Source: Treponema sp. | Lineage (GTDB): Bacteria > Spirochaetota > Spirochaetia > Treponematales > Treponemataceae | DNA: 64,000 bases | Direction: 5' to 3' | NCBI GenBank assembly: GCA_024400915.1 | Contig: JAKSLX010000010.1 | Span: 37,905 to 101,904, forward strand | Part shown: one piece after another, positions 8,995 to 18,517 of the stretch | How positions within the stretch are numbered: position 1 is the stretch's first letter | How the letters are laid out: every line of letters begins with the position of its first letter | Made by a program: the position numbers and the translations under genes | Notes under the pieces: generated by a model | The model's database searches: none | What the model was told of the DNA's origin: nothing | Seen by the model: the letters and a program-made list of their open reading frames with translations, nothing else

Positions 8995-9729
8995 TCATAC
9001 CTTTATCTGGCTAAGGACTTTGCCAATGCTGTCGTGGATTACAAGATCAGCTATGGCATCTCCCTGTGTCGGATCACGGTTGATGAGGACAATGTTGTCT
9101 CCCCTGTAGTACCTGACCATTCCTGCTGCCGGATAAACCGTAAGGGAAGTTCCGCCGATTATAAGCAGGTCTGCATTTGAAATTGCATCCATTGCGCCTT
9201 CAACAATTCTGTCGTTCAACGGTTCTTCATAGAGAACTACATCTGGCTTGACTATTCCATTGCATTTGCTGCACCTAGGAATTCCTTTTTCGTCATGATT
9301 TTCCCTGATGTGGTTGTCGTCAAAAAATTCCCCGCATTTTGTACAGTAGTTTCTGAGAACGCTTCCGTGGAGTTCCCAAACCTTTTCGTTTCCTGCAGCC
9401 TGATGCAAACCATCAATGTTCTGGGTTACAACTCCAAGAAGTTTTCCGGCCTTTTCCATTTCTGCCAGCTTAAGGTGTGCCGCATTTGGCTTTATTCCGT
9501 CCAGAAGAAGCTTTTCCCTGTAGAACCTGTAAAATTCACTTGTGTTTGCGGCAAAAAAAGAAGCGCTGATGATGGTTTCCGGCGGATAGTCCCATTTCTG
9601 GTTGTATAGTCCGTCTACGCTCCTGAAGTCAGGAATTCCGCTTTCAGTGGAAACCCCGGCTCCTCCAAAAAAAACTATTTTGTGGGCTTCATCGACAAGC
9701 CTCTGCAATTCTTTGATTTTATCTTCCAT
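8995..9729 (-). CDS. cobB: NAD-dependent protein deacylase, Sir2 family
   Basis: A 244-residue sirtuin. All hallmarks are present in order: GAGVSTESGIPDFRS for NAD binding, TQNIDGLHQAAG, the catalytic His in WELHGSVL, a structural zinc site built from two C-x2-C pairs (CTKC and CSKC, about 30 residues apart), then GGTSLTVYPA near the C terminus. It removes acyl groups from protein lysines using NAD and acts in the cytoplasm. It converges on the polyene operon, with stops two bases apart. Upstream of its start, about 200 bases separate it from the divergent giant surface-protein gene. The length is normal for bacterial CobB. Confidence 0.92.
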   Translation of the reverse strand: MEDKIKELQRLVDEAHKIVFFGGAGVSTESGIPDFRSVDGLYNQKWDYPPETIISASFFAANTSEFYRFYREKLLLDGIKPNAAHLKLAEMEKAGKLLGVVTQNIDGLHQAAGNEKVWELHGSVLRNYCTKCGEFFDDNHIRENHDEKGIPRCSKCNGIVKPDVVLYEEPLNDRIVEGAMDAISNADLLIIGGTSLTVYPAAGMVRYYRGDNIVLINRDPTQGDAIADLVIHDSIGKVLSQIKV

Positions 9730-9908
9730 AGAATAGCATTATATCACTACTTTTATCTTTATTTTCAAAAAATTTGACGATTTTGACATTTTGGAGTTAT
9801 GATAAAAAGACTGTGCAGAAATTCGGATTTCATGCCGATAAAGCTATAAGGCTCTCTGTTTTTCCTTGAGAAAAAGAAAGTCCTTGAGGTTTTTTATTTC
9901 TGATATTT

Positions 9909-9935
9909 TTGGCAATAAAAAAGTTTATATATAAT
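9909..9935 (+). promoter_or_regulatory. Candidate sigma-70-like promoter for giant surface protein
   Basis: TTGGCA at 9909-9914 and TATAAT at 9930-9935 are separated by 15 bases in an AT-rich stretch before the ATG at 9948. The spacing is short and the transcript would have almost no leader, so the real start may use another nearby AT-rich box. The 9730-9947 gap otherwise holds nothing I recognise. Confidence 0.35.
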
Positions 9936-9947
9936 ATGGGGTAAATT

Positions 9948-12900
9948 ATGCAGAAAAAAGTACTTGCATTCCTGGTAGCAGTTTCGCTGTTGCCTGTCTC
10001 TTTGTTTGCAGCAAAGAAAATTACTTCTCGTTCTGTCGGATCTGAAAACAGCTGGCAGGAAAAGTTCGACATCAATCAGGAAACCGAACATGAAGCGGGA
10101 AAGTACAATGTTCTCGTTACTGCAGAAGACAAGGCTGGTAATACGACAATCGCCGGACCGTTCAACATTTACATTGATCCAAAGTCCGACCTTCCTGTAA
10201 GCGGTATCACAAACCCGGTTGAGAACATGCGTGTTCCTGGCAACCTTAACATCGTCGGTACTTGTGTTGATGATGATAAAGTTACGGAAGTATGGCTCAT
10301 CCTTGATGGTGATGAAGAAAATCCAGTAAAGGCACAGGGTACTGAATTCTGGTCTTACTTCCTTGATACTACAAAACTTTTTGAAGGACCTCATACAATC
10401 GAAGTATACGGTATTGATAACGGTAATCCTGACGCATATAAGGATGAAAACGGAAAGGTTGATCAGTCTCGCGTCATTCCTAAAAAAGGTAACCGCACAA
10501 AGGTAACCTGGCAGCTTGACCGTCGTGCTCCAGTAATTGAAGTTACAAACCTTACCATGGGACAGCTTGTTTCAGGAAAGATTGAACTTTCGGGAACTGT
10601 AAAGGACGGTAACGGAATCAATACCCTTGAATATTCCCTTGATGGTGGAAAGTACTACAGCTTTACATCTATTAAGGAAGAAAAGTACAAGGAAAGAACT
10701 GCAGACGGTCTTGCAAGTGAATTCAAATTCAACGTTTCTGTAAACACAAAGGACTTCCCTGATGGTGTTGCAACATGTTGGTTCCGTGCAAGAGACAACG
10801 CAGGTTCTGTAGGTAACTACGCATTCCTCTACTTCATCGACAATACAAATCCAGACATCAGAATCATTTCTCCTGCAAAGGATGAAGAAAGAAACGGTAT
10901 ATTTACAATTGCCGGTTATGCAAAGGATATCAACGGTATCCAGAAGCTTACATGGCAGTGGGGACAGGAAACCGGCGAGTTTGAACTTACACCAGGTAAC
11001 CCATACTGGGTAAAGGAAGTAAACTCAATCGGAAAACAGAAGTCTGAAGTATTCACAGTAACCGGTACTGATACAATGGGTAACACGGTTGCCGTTAAGC
11101 AGACAATCCTCCTTAATCAGGAAAGCGATAAGCCTGTTGTTACAATCGGTTATCCTGCAAACGGAATCGAAATCGAAGGCGAAGAAGGATCACTCTTCCT
11201 TCGCGGTATCGTAACAGACGATGACGGCCCAGTAAGCGTAACTTACAAGGTTGACAACGGTGAAGAAAAAACTCTCGACTGCATCGGCGTTTTCTATACC
11301 CCAATAGAAGGCACATTTGCAGACGGAAACCATACAATCTCTATATATGGAACAGACAAATACGGCGTTAAGGGAAATGTAACTACAAATACATTCAAGT
11401 CTAAGGGAGTTGCTCCTGCATTCGGACAGCCGGTATACAAAGCAGGAACTTCTTCAGTTGACTTTACTGATGGCCTCATCGTAAATCCAGAAGCTGACGG
11501 AAAATATGAAGTTCCAGTATCTTCAACATGCGGACTTTCTTCTGCAAAATACAAGATTACATGGGGAAAGAACGGACTCATCGAAGGCGATGCAGGACTC
11601 AAGGGTGGAGAAAAGAGCGCAACAGTTTCAATTCCACTTTCAGGCGATGCACTTCCATGGGGCGTTGCAAACATTGAAATTACAGCAACAGACATTTATG
11701 ACCGTCCAACAACATTCTATTCAGTTGTAAACATCCGTGACCTTACAAAGATGTGGACAGACACTCCAGGTGTTTACTTCACAGATTCAAAGATTTCGGA
11801 AGACGGAGCAGTAATTGCCCTTAAGGACAAGCCTCTTACAGGTTACTTTGCCGGCGGAAAGATTTCCACAGTTGCTCTCAGTCCTGCACAGAAAGGTGTT
11901 GATGTTTCTTACAAGGGAAATGTAATCACACTTACTTCAGAAGTTGATTCAGCAGAATTCAAGGTTCAGGTAACTGATGCTTCAGGCGCAGTATATACTT
12001 CAAGGGCACTTAAGTTTGTAGCTCCACTGGAAAAGCTTGAACTTACACTTGATGACACGGATGCATACAACGCAGACCGCGGCATTCCGTTTGAATTTGA
12101 AACTCCAGATTCAAAGCTCAATATCTCGGGAAAAACAACAGTTCCTTCAGCAAAACTTCGCTACAGAATCCTTTCTGTTGCAGCAAACATGTATGACGGT
12201 ATTCTCCTTGTTGGATCAGAACGCGCAGCAGACACAGACTGGACAGATGTAGAAGTTTCAAGAAGAGGAACCTGGTCAATCACAAGCCTCAACTTTGATT
12301 CCTTTGCAGAAGGTGCAGCAGTTGTTGAAATCGTTGCAGAAGCAGCGGACGGACAGGATGTAGCACAGGCCGTATTCGTGCGCAAGATTCCATACGCTCC
12401 GGAAGGGGATGTTGTGGACGGAAAGGGAAAGAAGATTGCAAAGGCAGCACCAAAGATGTACTGGCTCTCTGGCCGCGACAACTACGGTGTTTGTGTATAT
12501 CAGGGTTCCCTCGACAACACATTCAAATATGTCCGCAAGGAAAATCTCCGCGCAGACGAACCGGCAATCGTATTTACGGCAAATACTCAGGACACTCCAA
12601 AGCCTGTAAAGGTTTCTTCTACTCCTTTGAACGTTCAGGCAGAAAGCAAGGTAGAAGTAGAACTTTCAAATATTGACAATGAAATATACAAGAGCGGCAT
12701 GAACGTTCTCCTTGGCAGAGGTGCTCCAAAGGAAGAAACACATGCTATCGCTGTAACCGTAAAGAGCAACAGCGTAATCAAGACAGTCTCTTATGTAATT
12801 GACGGTGTAGATGCCCCTGGCGGAACTGTAAAGCAGACAGGTTCGGCACCACTCAATTTGATTTCATCAGATCCAGAAACATTTGAAAATGTATATGCCG

Positions 12901-15900
12901 CATCAATTCCACTTGCAAACCTTCCTGCACGCATTACAAACATTGCCGTGTCGGCAGAAGTAAAGGGAAAGGTTGCAACTGCAAAGGGTACATTCAATGT
13001 AATTCGTCAGCACGAAAACATTGACAACCAGAGCGCAATCTACTGGCAGTGCGAAGGCAAGACCCGCTATGACGACAGCCTCAAGGCTTATGTCCTTAAC
13101 GACGGTTCTGCCCTTATCGGATACTGCAATGTACCTGGTCCTGTAACGGCAAGGGTTCGCGGTGACACACCTGGCCTAAAGGTAACTTCAGAAGGAAACC
13201 TCATCAGGCTCACAGCTACAAGTGACGGAACATTCCGTGGCGTAAGCATCCGCGTAAACGGTGAAGACGGTGGTTCATACCTTGCACCGGACGTAAACCT
13301 TGTTGTAGATACTGCAAAGCCAACTGTAAACATGAACAGCCCTAAGACAATGGCATTCGTAAAGGATTCCTTCATCATCTCAGGAACTGCATCTGACGGC
13401 AACGGAATTGCAAAGATTGAATACACAATTGCAGATGACAAGCAGGATGTACGCGAAAAAGACGGAACGTTAAAGGAATCAGGAAAGGCAGAATGGAAGA
13501 ACGTAGCCTTTACAAAGGCAGGCGAATTCTGGGTAAACGTTTCACTCAAGGAAACAGAAGACGGATACATTCCATTCTCATTCCGCGTAACAGATACAGT
13601 TGGAAAAACAACATACGTTAACAGCGTCCTTCACAAGGATGTAACTCCTCCAGAAGTAAGCGTAATCCTTCCTGAGGACGGTTCGGTTGTAAACGGTGAA
13701 AATACAATCGTATTCTCAGTAAAGGATGCTGGAAGAGCAAACAAGATCACTTACACAAGTGCAAGCGGAAGAACAAAGCTTCCATACGAAATCTTCGTTC
13801 ATGCTGATGAAGTTCCTGTAAAGAAGGAAACAGATGCCGAAGGAAATGAAGTTGTTTCATCAGAGAGAAAGGATCCTCTTAGAACAATGAACAACAAGCT
13901 TCCAAACATGAGGGTAGGTACATTCGATGCTCCTATCGACAACGGCATGTCATTCTCATTCGTAGATGACAACGGAAACGAGACTGTAATCAACAAGTGG
14001 AATTTCACAGTAGATGAAAAGAGCGACAAGCCAGTTACAGAAATTCATCTTCCTGAAGAAATGCAGGTTGTTACAACAGACTTCACAATTTCCGGTGTAG
14101 TTTACGATGATGATGGAAAGTGTAAGATTTTCTACAAGATTGACAACGACGAATACAAGCAGTACATCACAGAAGATGGAAATGAATATTCATCAAGCTA
14201 TAAGTTTGACATTCCTCTCCTTTCGCTCAAGGACAACGAACATACAATTACAGCATACGCAATTGATGTTAACGGCGTAAAGGGTGACGAAATCAAGCGC
14301 ACATTCCGCGTATCCCTTGAAGAACCAAAGGGCGGAATGACATCTCCTGAAATCGAAAAGACAGTAAGGGGAACCGTTACACTCAAGGGTTGGGCAAGCG
14401 ATAAGAACGACATCGGACTTGTTCAGATTTCCGTTGATAACGGTGCAACATTCAACGATGCAAAGGGAACAACAGACTGGTCATACACATTCAACACAGC
14501 CGTTGTTCAGGACGGAACTCACGTAGTATTCATCCGCATCTACGATAAGTACGGCATCAGCGCCCTCTACTCATCTTTGATCAACATTGATAATACTGCT
14601 CCTAACCTTAGGCTTGAACTTCCACTTGATGACTCAAAGGTATCAAGAAGAATCTTCATGTCAGGTCAGACAACAGACAATATTGAACTTACAAGCCTCT
14701 TCCTTACAATCCGCAGTCTCGAAGGAAAAGCAATCCCAGACCGCCTTGCAAAGAGAGAACTTATACCTGATGAAATCATTACTCAGGTCATCGATATTGC
14801 AGAACTCAACAACGGCTTCTACAACCTTGAACTTACAGGAACCGATGCTGCCGGCAACATTACCCGTGTTAGCCGCAACATTGAAGTAGACAAGACAAAG
14901 CCACTTTCCAAGGTTGATGTTCTCTACCCACTTAACGGTGAACACTGTCACGGCCAGTTCAACATCTACGGTAGCACATATTCAGAAAAGGATGACCCTA
15001 TCGAACATGTTGATCTTTACATTGACCGCCGCAAGATGGAAGAACTTGGAAGTGCAACCGTAACAAACAGCGGATACTACAAGTTCACACTCAACCACAC
15101 AATTACTCCTAAGCTCATTGAAAGCAAGGATGCAAACGGAAATGTAATCACATATCCTGCCGGCGAAGAATATGAACTTAAGGAAGGCGTACACTCATTC
15201 CAGACAATTGCCGTAACAAAGAGCGGTAAGCGTGTTCTTTCAAATGAGCAGTCGTTCATATACAGCGCAACTGGTCCATGGGTAACTCTTGAAACCTTCA
15301 CATACGGTGACTTTGCAAGAAACAGACCATTGCTCGAAGGTAACGCAGGCTACATTCTTACAGAAGAAGAAAAGCTTGAAATGAAGGACAAGACAATTCC
15401 TTCTGACCGCCGCCGCGAACTTGAAAACAGAAAGGTTAAGAGAATCTACATCAGCTTCAACAACGGTAAGACATACGAACCTGTTGCTAAGGAAGGAAAG
15501 ACTCACTGGGAATACAGGGTAGAAAACCTTGATATCCCTGCAGGATTCCACTTCATGCTCGTTAAAGCAGAAATGTACAACGGCGACAAGGCCATTACAA
15601 GAACTGTTGTTCAGGTTGACAGAACAAATCCTTCTGTAACATTGATTTCTCCGGGTGAAAGCGGAAGATACAACCAGCAGCTCCTCTTTAGCGGACTTTC
15701 TGGAGACGACATTGACCTTAACGATGTAACTCTTACATTGCGTAAGGGAGACAAGGCTGCCTATGAAGTTCCAAAGTTTATCCAGGGACTTTACTTTGAT
15801 GCTTCCGTATGGGGTGCAACACTCTGGAATGTAGGTGTAGGTCTTACAGCCTTTGATGGCGCCGTTAAGGTTCAGGCAAACTTTGGACAGTTTACTCAGG

Positions 15901-16313
15901 AACAGCGCGACAACATTTCAAAGATGTTCGGAAAGGATCCAACAGGAATGCGCTTTGGTGGAAACGTAATAGGCGGAAAGATCATTGCACAGCTTGCATA
16001 CATCCCGTTCAGATACTTCTGGGGTCGTGACTGGGACTGGCTTACTGCAACAGTTTCCATCGGTGCAAACTTCTCGTACTTTACGGATTCGGGTGCTTCT
16101 TCAACATCAGGAGAAAAGGTTGCACAGATGCTTTCTGCAGTACTCATGCAGTTTGAGTTCCCTCGTGCAACAATTGCAAGCGCAAAGTACTTCAGAACCT
16201 GGTCTACATACTTTGAACCACAGATCTGGTTCATCCCATCCGATGTTGGTGGTGACGATGCCAAGAAGTATGTATTCACCTTCAGCGTAGGTGTAAGAAC
16301 AACATTGTTCTAG
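9948..16313 (+). CDS. Giant exported Ig-like repeat protein with C-terminal barrel-like domain
   Basis: A 2121-residue protein with signal peptide MQKKVLAFLVAVSLLPVSLF. Most of the length is a chain of bacterial Ig-like beta-sandwich modules of roughly 90-100 residues, visible as recurring linkers such as DRRAPVIEV, DNTNPDIRI, DTAKPTVNM, DNTAPNLRL and DRTNPSVTL followed by SGT-type strands and YxxDNG motifs. The last ~190 residues differ: alternating aromatic/hydrophobic strands with glycines (IQGLYFDASVWGATLWNVGV, FTFSVGVRTTLF) ending in a terminal Phe, as in outer-membrane barrels. This suggests an Ig-like surface stalk tethered by a C-terminal barrel, in adhesin-like fashion. Codon use is strongly biased (ACA, AAG, CTC), suggesting high expression. 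A strong terminator follows. The adhesin role is an inference; no ligand is indicated. Confidence 0.8.
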   Translation: MQKKVLAFLVAVSLLPVSLFAAKKITSRSVGSENSWQEKFDINQETEHEAGKYNVLVTAEDKAGNTTIAGPFNIYIDPKSDLPVSGITNPVENMRVPGNLNIVGTCVDDDKVTEVWLILDGDEENPVKAQGTEFWSYFLDTTKLFEGPHTIEVYGIDNGNPDAYKDENGKVDQSRVIPKKGNRTKVTWQLDRRAPVIEVTNLTMGQLVSGKIELSGTVKDGNGINTLEYSLDGGKYYSFTSIKEEKYKERTADGLASEFKFNVSVNTKDFPDGVATCWFRARDNAGSVGNYAFLYFIDNTNPDIRIISPAKDEERNGIFTIAGYAKDINGIQKLTWQWGQETGEFELTPGNPYWVKEVNSIGKQKSEVFTVTGTDTMGNTVAVKQTILLNQESDKPVVTIGYPANGIEIEGEEGSLFLRGIVTDDDGPVSVTYKVDNGEEKTLDCIGVFYTPIEGTFADGNHTISIYGTDKYGVKGNVTTNTFKSKGVAPAFGQPVYKAGTSSVDFTDGLIVNPEADGKYEVPVSSTCGLSSAKYKITWGKNGLIEGDAGLKGGEKSATVSIPLSGDALPWGVANIEITATDIYDRPTTFYSVVNIRDLTKMWTDTPGVYFTDSKISEDGAVIALKDKPLTGYFAGGKISTVALSPAQKGVDVSYKGNVITLTSEVDSAEFKVQVTDASGAVYTSRALKFVAPLEKLELTLDDTDAYNADRGIPFEFETPDSKLNISGKTTVPSAKLRYRILSVAANMYDGILLVGSERAADTDWTDVEVSRRGTWSITSLNFDSFAEGAAVVEIVAEAADGQDVAQAVFVRKIPYAPEGDVVDGKGKKIAKAAPKMYWLSGRDNYGVCVYQGSLDNTFKYVRKENLRADEPAIVFTANTQDTPKPVKVSSTPLNVQAESKVEVELSNIDNEIYKSGMNVLLGRGAPKEETHAIAVTVKSNSVIKTVSYVIDGVDAPGGTVKQTGSAPLNLISSDPETFENVYAASIPLANLPARITNIAVSAEVKGKVATAKGTFNVIRQHENIDNQSAIYWQCEGKTRYDDSLKAYVLNDGSALIGYCNVPGPVTARVRGDTPGLKVTSEGNLIRLTATSDGTFRGVSIRVNGEDGGSYLAPDVNLVVDTAKPTVNMNSPKTMAFVKDSFIISGTASDGNGIAKIEYTIADDKQDVREKDGTLKESGKAEWKNVAFTKAGEFWVNVSLKETEDGYIPFSFRVTDTVGKTTYVNSVLHKDVTPPEVSVILPEDGSVVNGENTIVFSVKDAGRANKITYTSASGRTKLPYEIFVHADEVPVKKETDAEGNEVVSSERKDPLRTMNNKLPNMRVGTFDAPIDNGMSFSFVDDNGNETVINKWNFTVDEKSDKPVTEIHLPEEMQVVTTDFTISGVVYDDDGKCKIFYKIDNDEYKQYITEDGNEYSSSYKFDIPLLSLKDNEHTITAYAIDVNGVKGDEIKRTFRVSLEEPKGGMTSPEIEKTVRGTVTLKGWASDKNDIGLVQISVDNGATFNDAKGTTDWSYTFNTAVVQDGTHVVFIRIYDKYGISALYSSLINIDNTAPNLRLELPLDDSKVSRRIFMSGQTTDNIELTSLFLTIRSLEGKAIPDRLAKRELIPDEIITQVIDIAELNNGFYNLELTGTDAAGNITRVSRNIEVDKTKPLSKVDVLYPLNGEHCHGQFNIYGSTYSEKDDPIEHVDLYIDRRKMEELGSATVTNSGYYKFTLNHTITPKLIESKDANGNVITYPAGEEYELKEGVHSFQTIAVTKSGKRVLSNEQSFIYSATGPWVTLETFTYGDFARNRPLLEGNAGYILTEEEKLEMKDKTIPSDRRRELENRKVKRIYISFNNGKTYEPVAKEGKTHWEYRVENLDIPAGFHFMLVKAEMYNGDKAITRTVVQVDRTNPSVTLISPGESGRYNQQLLFSGLSGDDIDLNDVTLTLRKGDKAAYEVPKFIQGLYFDASVWGATLWNVGVGLTAFDGAVKVQANFGQFTQEQRDNISKMFGKDPTGMRFGGNVIGGKIIAQLAYIPFRYFWGRDWDWLTATVSIGANFSYFTDSGASSTSGEKVAQMLSAVLMQFEFPRATIASAKYFRTWSTYFEPQIWFIPSDVGGDDAKKYVFTFSVGVRTTLF

Positions 16314-16339
16314 AATTTACTGAGCGCATAAAGATTTAT

Positions 16340-16395
16340 GGGATGTCTAAAAAGCAACGACAGTAAGTCGAACTTTTGAGGCATCCCCTTTTTGT
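16340..16395 (+). terminator. Long-stem intrinsic terminator after surface protein
   Basis: GGGATGTCTAAAAAG at 16340-16354 pairs with CTTTTGAGGCATCCC at 16373-16387 over 15 positions with one mismatch and one G-T pair. A smaller CGAC/GTCG hairpin sits inside, and a CTTTTTG tract follows. This is a good terminator, but its arms also resemble the outer arms of the palindrome at 49691-49806, so it may belong to a dispersed repeat family. The remaining gap up to 16511 is AT-rich with no recognised element. Confidence 0.75.
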
Positions 16396-16511
16396 GTAAA
16401 GCATTTACAGGGATAAATCTGCCTTCTAGAATTTATACGGTAACATAATTCCTAAGCAGTAAAAAATATATTATAATTAGAAAATATTTATTACATTGAC
16501 GGATATTAAAA

Positions 16512-17492
16512 TTGAACATCGTTTACGCCTTAGACAACAATTTTGTTGAGCCCACTTGCGTTTCAATAGCTTCTCTCCTAATTACTAACAAAGATGAAGA
16601 TTTTGTATTCTATTTGATTACGGAAGGATTATCCCCAAAGAGCGTTTCACTTTTAAAATCAGTCGTAGAAAAATATTCACCACAATCTCAGGTCAATATA
16701 GTTATACTTTCCGATGAAGTCCTAAAGAAATTCCCCATAAGGCTGGGAGATCATGTTTCTTTGGCAACCTATTACAGACTTTATATACCTTCGCTTTTGC
16801 CGGAAACTGTTTCAAAAGTACTGTATATAGATGGCGACATTATCTGTGTTGATTCCATAAAAGAATTGTACGATATGGATTTGGACGGATATTCCCTTAG
16901 TGGCATTCACGATGAAAGGAACAATGATCCTGAAAACTTTGAAAGGCTGGGATATCCCTTTGAGAATGGATATGTAGGTGCCGGAGTATTGCTAATAAAC
17001 CTTGAATACTGGCGTAAAAACAGCATACAGGAAAAGCTTATTGATTTTGTTTCAGAACACGGTGATTTATGCAAATGGCATGATCAGGATGCACTAAACA
17101 AGATTCTGCATGGAACCATAAAATGGTGCCACATCAAATACAACATATTGGAACAGATTTTCTCCTCGGAATGCAAATATGACGGTTCCTTTAGGGAAGA
17201 ATTGAACCAGGCAGTGAAAAATCCTGTATTTATTCATTATTCTGATGGAAGAAAACCATGGAAATATGAATGCCGTCATCCATTTGCGGAAAACTACAGG
17301 AAACTTTATGGAAAAGTGTTTGGAAAAAAATGCAGGCTAACACATCGTTATAAAGGCAAAACGCGGGTTTTATGGACTATAAAGAAATTCCTGAATGACT
17401 GTGGCATTAAAAACTACAGCGAATTTTCAATTAATCATGAATTTGATGAACTGAAGCTAAAAATCAACGGGAAACTGGGGGTAAACCAATGA
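16512..17492 (+). CDS. Family 8 glycosyltransferase (LgtC-like)
   Basis: A 326-residue retaining GT8 enzyme. The opening NIVYALDNNFVEP segment binds the nucleotide sugar, and a DGD metal-binding motif appears in YIDGDIICVDS. Later, GYVGAGVLLINL and HDQDALN segments are typical of LgtC/GspA-type galactosyl- or glucosyltransferases. I start at TTG 16512, the first position giving the family N terminus; the Shine-Dalgarno sequence is weak. The gene overlaps the next GT by four bases. It opens the polysaccharide locus, downstream of the terminator at 16340. Donor and acceptor cannot be assigned. Confidence 0.82.
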   Translation: MNIVYALDNNFVEPTCVSIASLLITNKDEDFVFYLITEGLSPKSVSLLKSVVEKYSPQSQVNIVILSDEVLKKFPIRLGDHVSLATYYRLYIPSLLPETVSKVLYIDGDIICVDSIKELYDMDLDGYSLSGIHDERNNDPENFERLGYPFENGYVGAGVLLINLEYWRKNSIQEKLIDFVSEHGDLCKWHDQDALNKILHGTIKWCHIKYNILEQIFSSECKYDGSFREELNQAVKNPVFIHYSDGRKPWKYECRHPFAENYRKLYGKVFGKKCRLTHRYKGKTRVLWTIKKFLNDCGIKNYSEFSINHEFDELKLKINGKLGVNQ

Positions 17493-18436
17493 CCCAAATG
17501 CTTTCCATCCTTATGCCAACCTACAATCACGAAAAATACATTGCAAAGGCCATAGAGTCCGCACTGATGCAAAAAACTTCTTATTCCTGGGAACTTTTGA
17601 TCCACGATGACTGCTCTACGGATAATACAAAGGCAATTGCAAGGGAATATGCCCAAAAGTATCCAGAAAAAATTACTCTATTGGAAGAATCCCAAAACCA
17701 AGGGCTCATAAAAAGCTACAAGGCTCTCATAGACATTTCCAAAGGCAAATATCTTGCCATCCTAGAAAGTGACGATTATTGGATTGACGAAAATAAAATA
17801 CAGAAGCAGATAGATTTTCTTGAGCAGAATCCTGACTACGGGCTTGTGGCGGGGGATGTAATTACTGTTGATGAGAATGATAATGTTATTCAAATAGGCA
17901 AGACAAACCAGAGCAAAAGGGATACGGATTATTGGTATGAAAGGTTGCTCTGTAATAATGGTTTGTGGGGGGCTTGCTCTGTTGTTTTTCTAAAGAAGTC
18001 TTTTGAAGATTACTGTAACATAGATGACTACATTGCAAAGGGCTTTGTTACTTTTGACCATCCTGTTTGGCTATCAATTTCAAGACATAAAAAATGCAAA
18101 TATATTGAAGAAACTTTTGCGGGCTATAGGTATACTGCATCTTCAATTTCCAATTCCTCTGACGGCAAAAAGCAGATGGAATTTAATGTTGGTATATTCA
18201 AGCTGGAAGAATATATAGTAGAAAAATACGGCTGCGGCAACATCTCCTATGAAGAATGGAAGAATAGGAATATTCAGATGCTTTTGGGCAAGGCCCTTAA
18301 ATACCGCCAAAGGGACTGTTTTGTTGAATGTGCAAAACAACTTAAGGTTGACTCCATTACCTCCTTTGTCGTAAGGAAATTTCCTTCCATCTATTATTAC
18401 CAGTTTACCCTAAGACACAAAAATAGAATGTTATAG
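17489..18436 (+). CDS. Family 2 glycosyltransferase
   Basis: A 315-residue inverting GT-A enzyme. SILMPTYNHEKYIAKAIES is the classic N-terminal GT2 motif, followed by HDDCSTDNT and the LESDDYWI segment holding the metal-binding acidic residues. The product is soluble or peripheral at the inner membrane, with no transmembrane helix visible. The ATG overlaps the GT8 stop (ATGA), so the two transferases are cotranslated and probably add neighbouring sugars. Transcription may restart after this gene, at the promoter ahead of rfbA. Confidence 0.85.
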   Translation: MTQMLSILMPTYNHEKYIAKAIESALMQKTSYSWELLIHDDCSTDNTKAIAREYAQKYPEKITLLEESQNQGLIKSYKALIDISKGKYLAILESDDYWIDENKIQKQIDFLEQNPDYGLVAGDVITVDENDNVIQIGKTNQSKRDTDYWYERLLCNNGLWGACSVVFLKKSFEDYCNIDDYIAKGFVTFDHPVWLSISRHKKCKYIEETFAGYRYTASSISNSSDGKKQMEFNVGIFKLEEYIVEKYGCGNISYEEWKNRNIQMLLGKALKYRQRDCFVECAKQLKVDSITSFVVRKFPSIYYYQFTLRHKNRML

Positions 18437-18453
18437 CAATGATGTCTGCTATG

Positions 18454-18462
18454 TGGTATAAT
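18454..18462 (+). promoter_or_regulatory. Extended -10 promoter ahead of rfbACBD
   Basis: TGGTATAAT at 18454-18462 is a consensus extended -10 element (TGN before TATAAT), about 55 bases before the rfbA start. There is no good -35 box, as is usual for extended -10 promoters. It would start the dTDP-rhamnose operon. Confidence 0.5.
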
Positions 18463-18517
18463 TTAAAGACTTTATTTGCGTCTGTTTTACAGCACATCAG
18501 TCAAAGGGGTTTATTAT

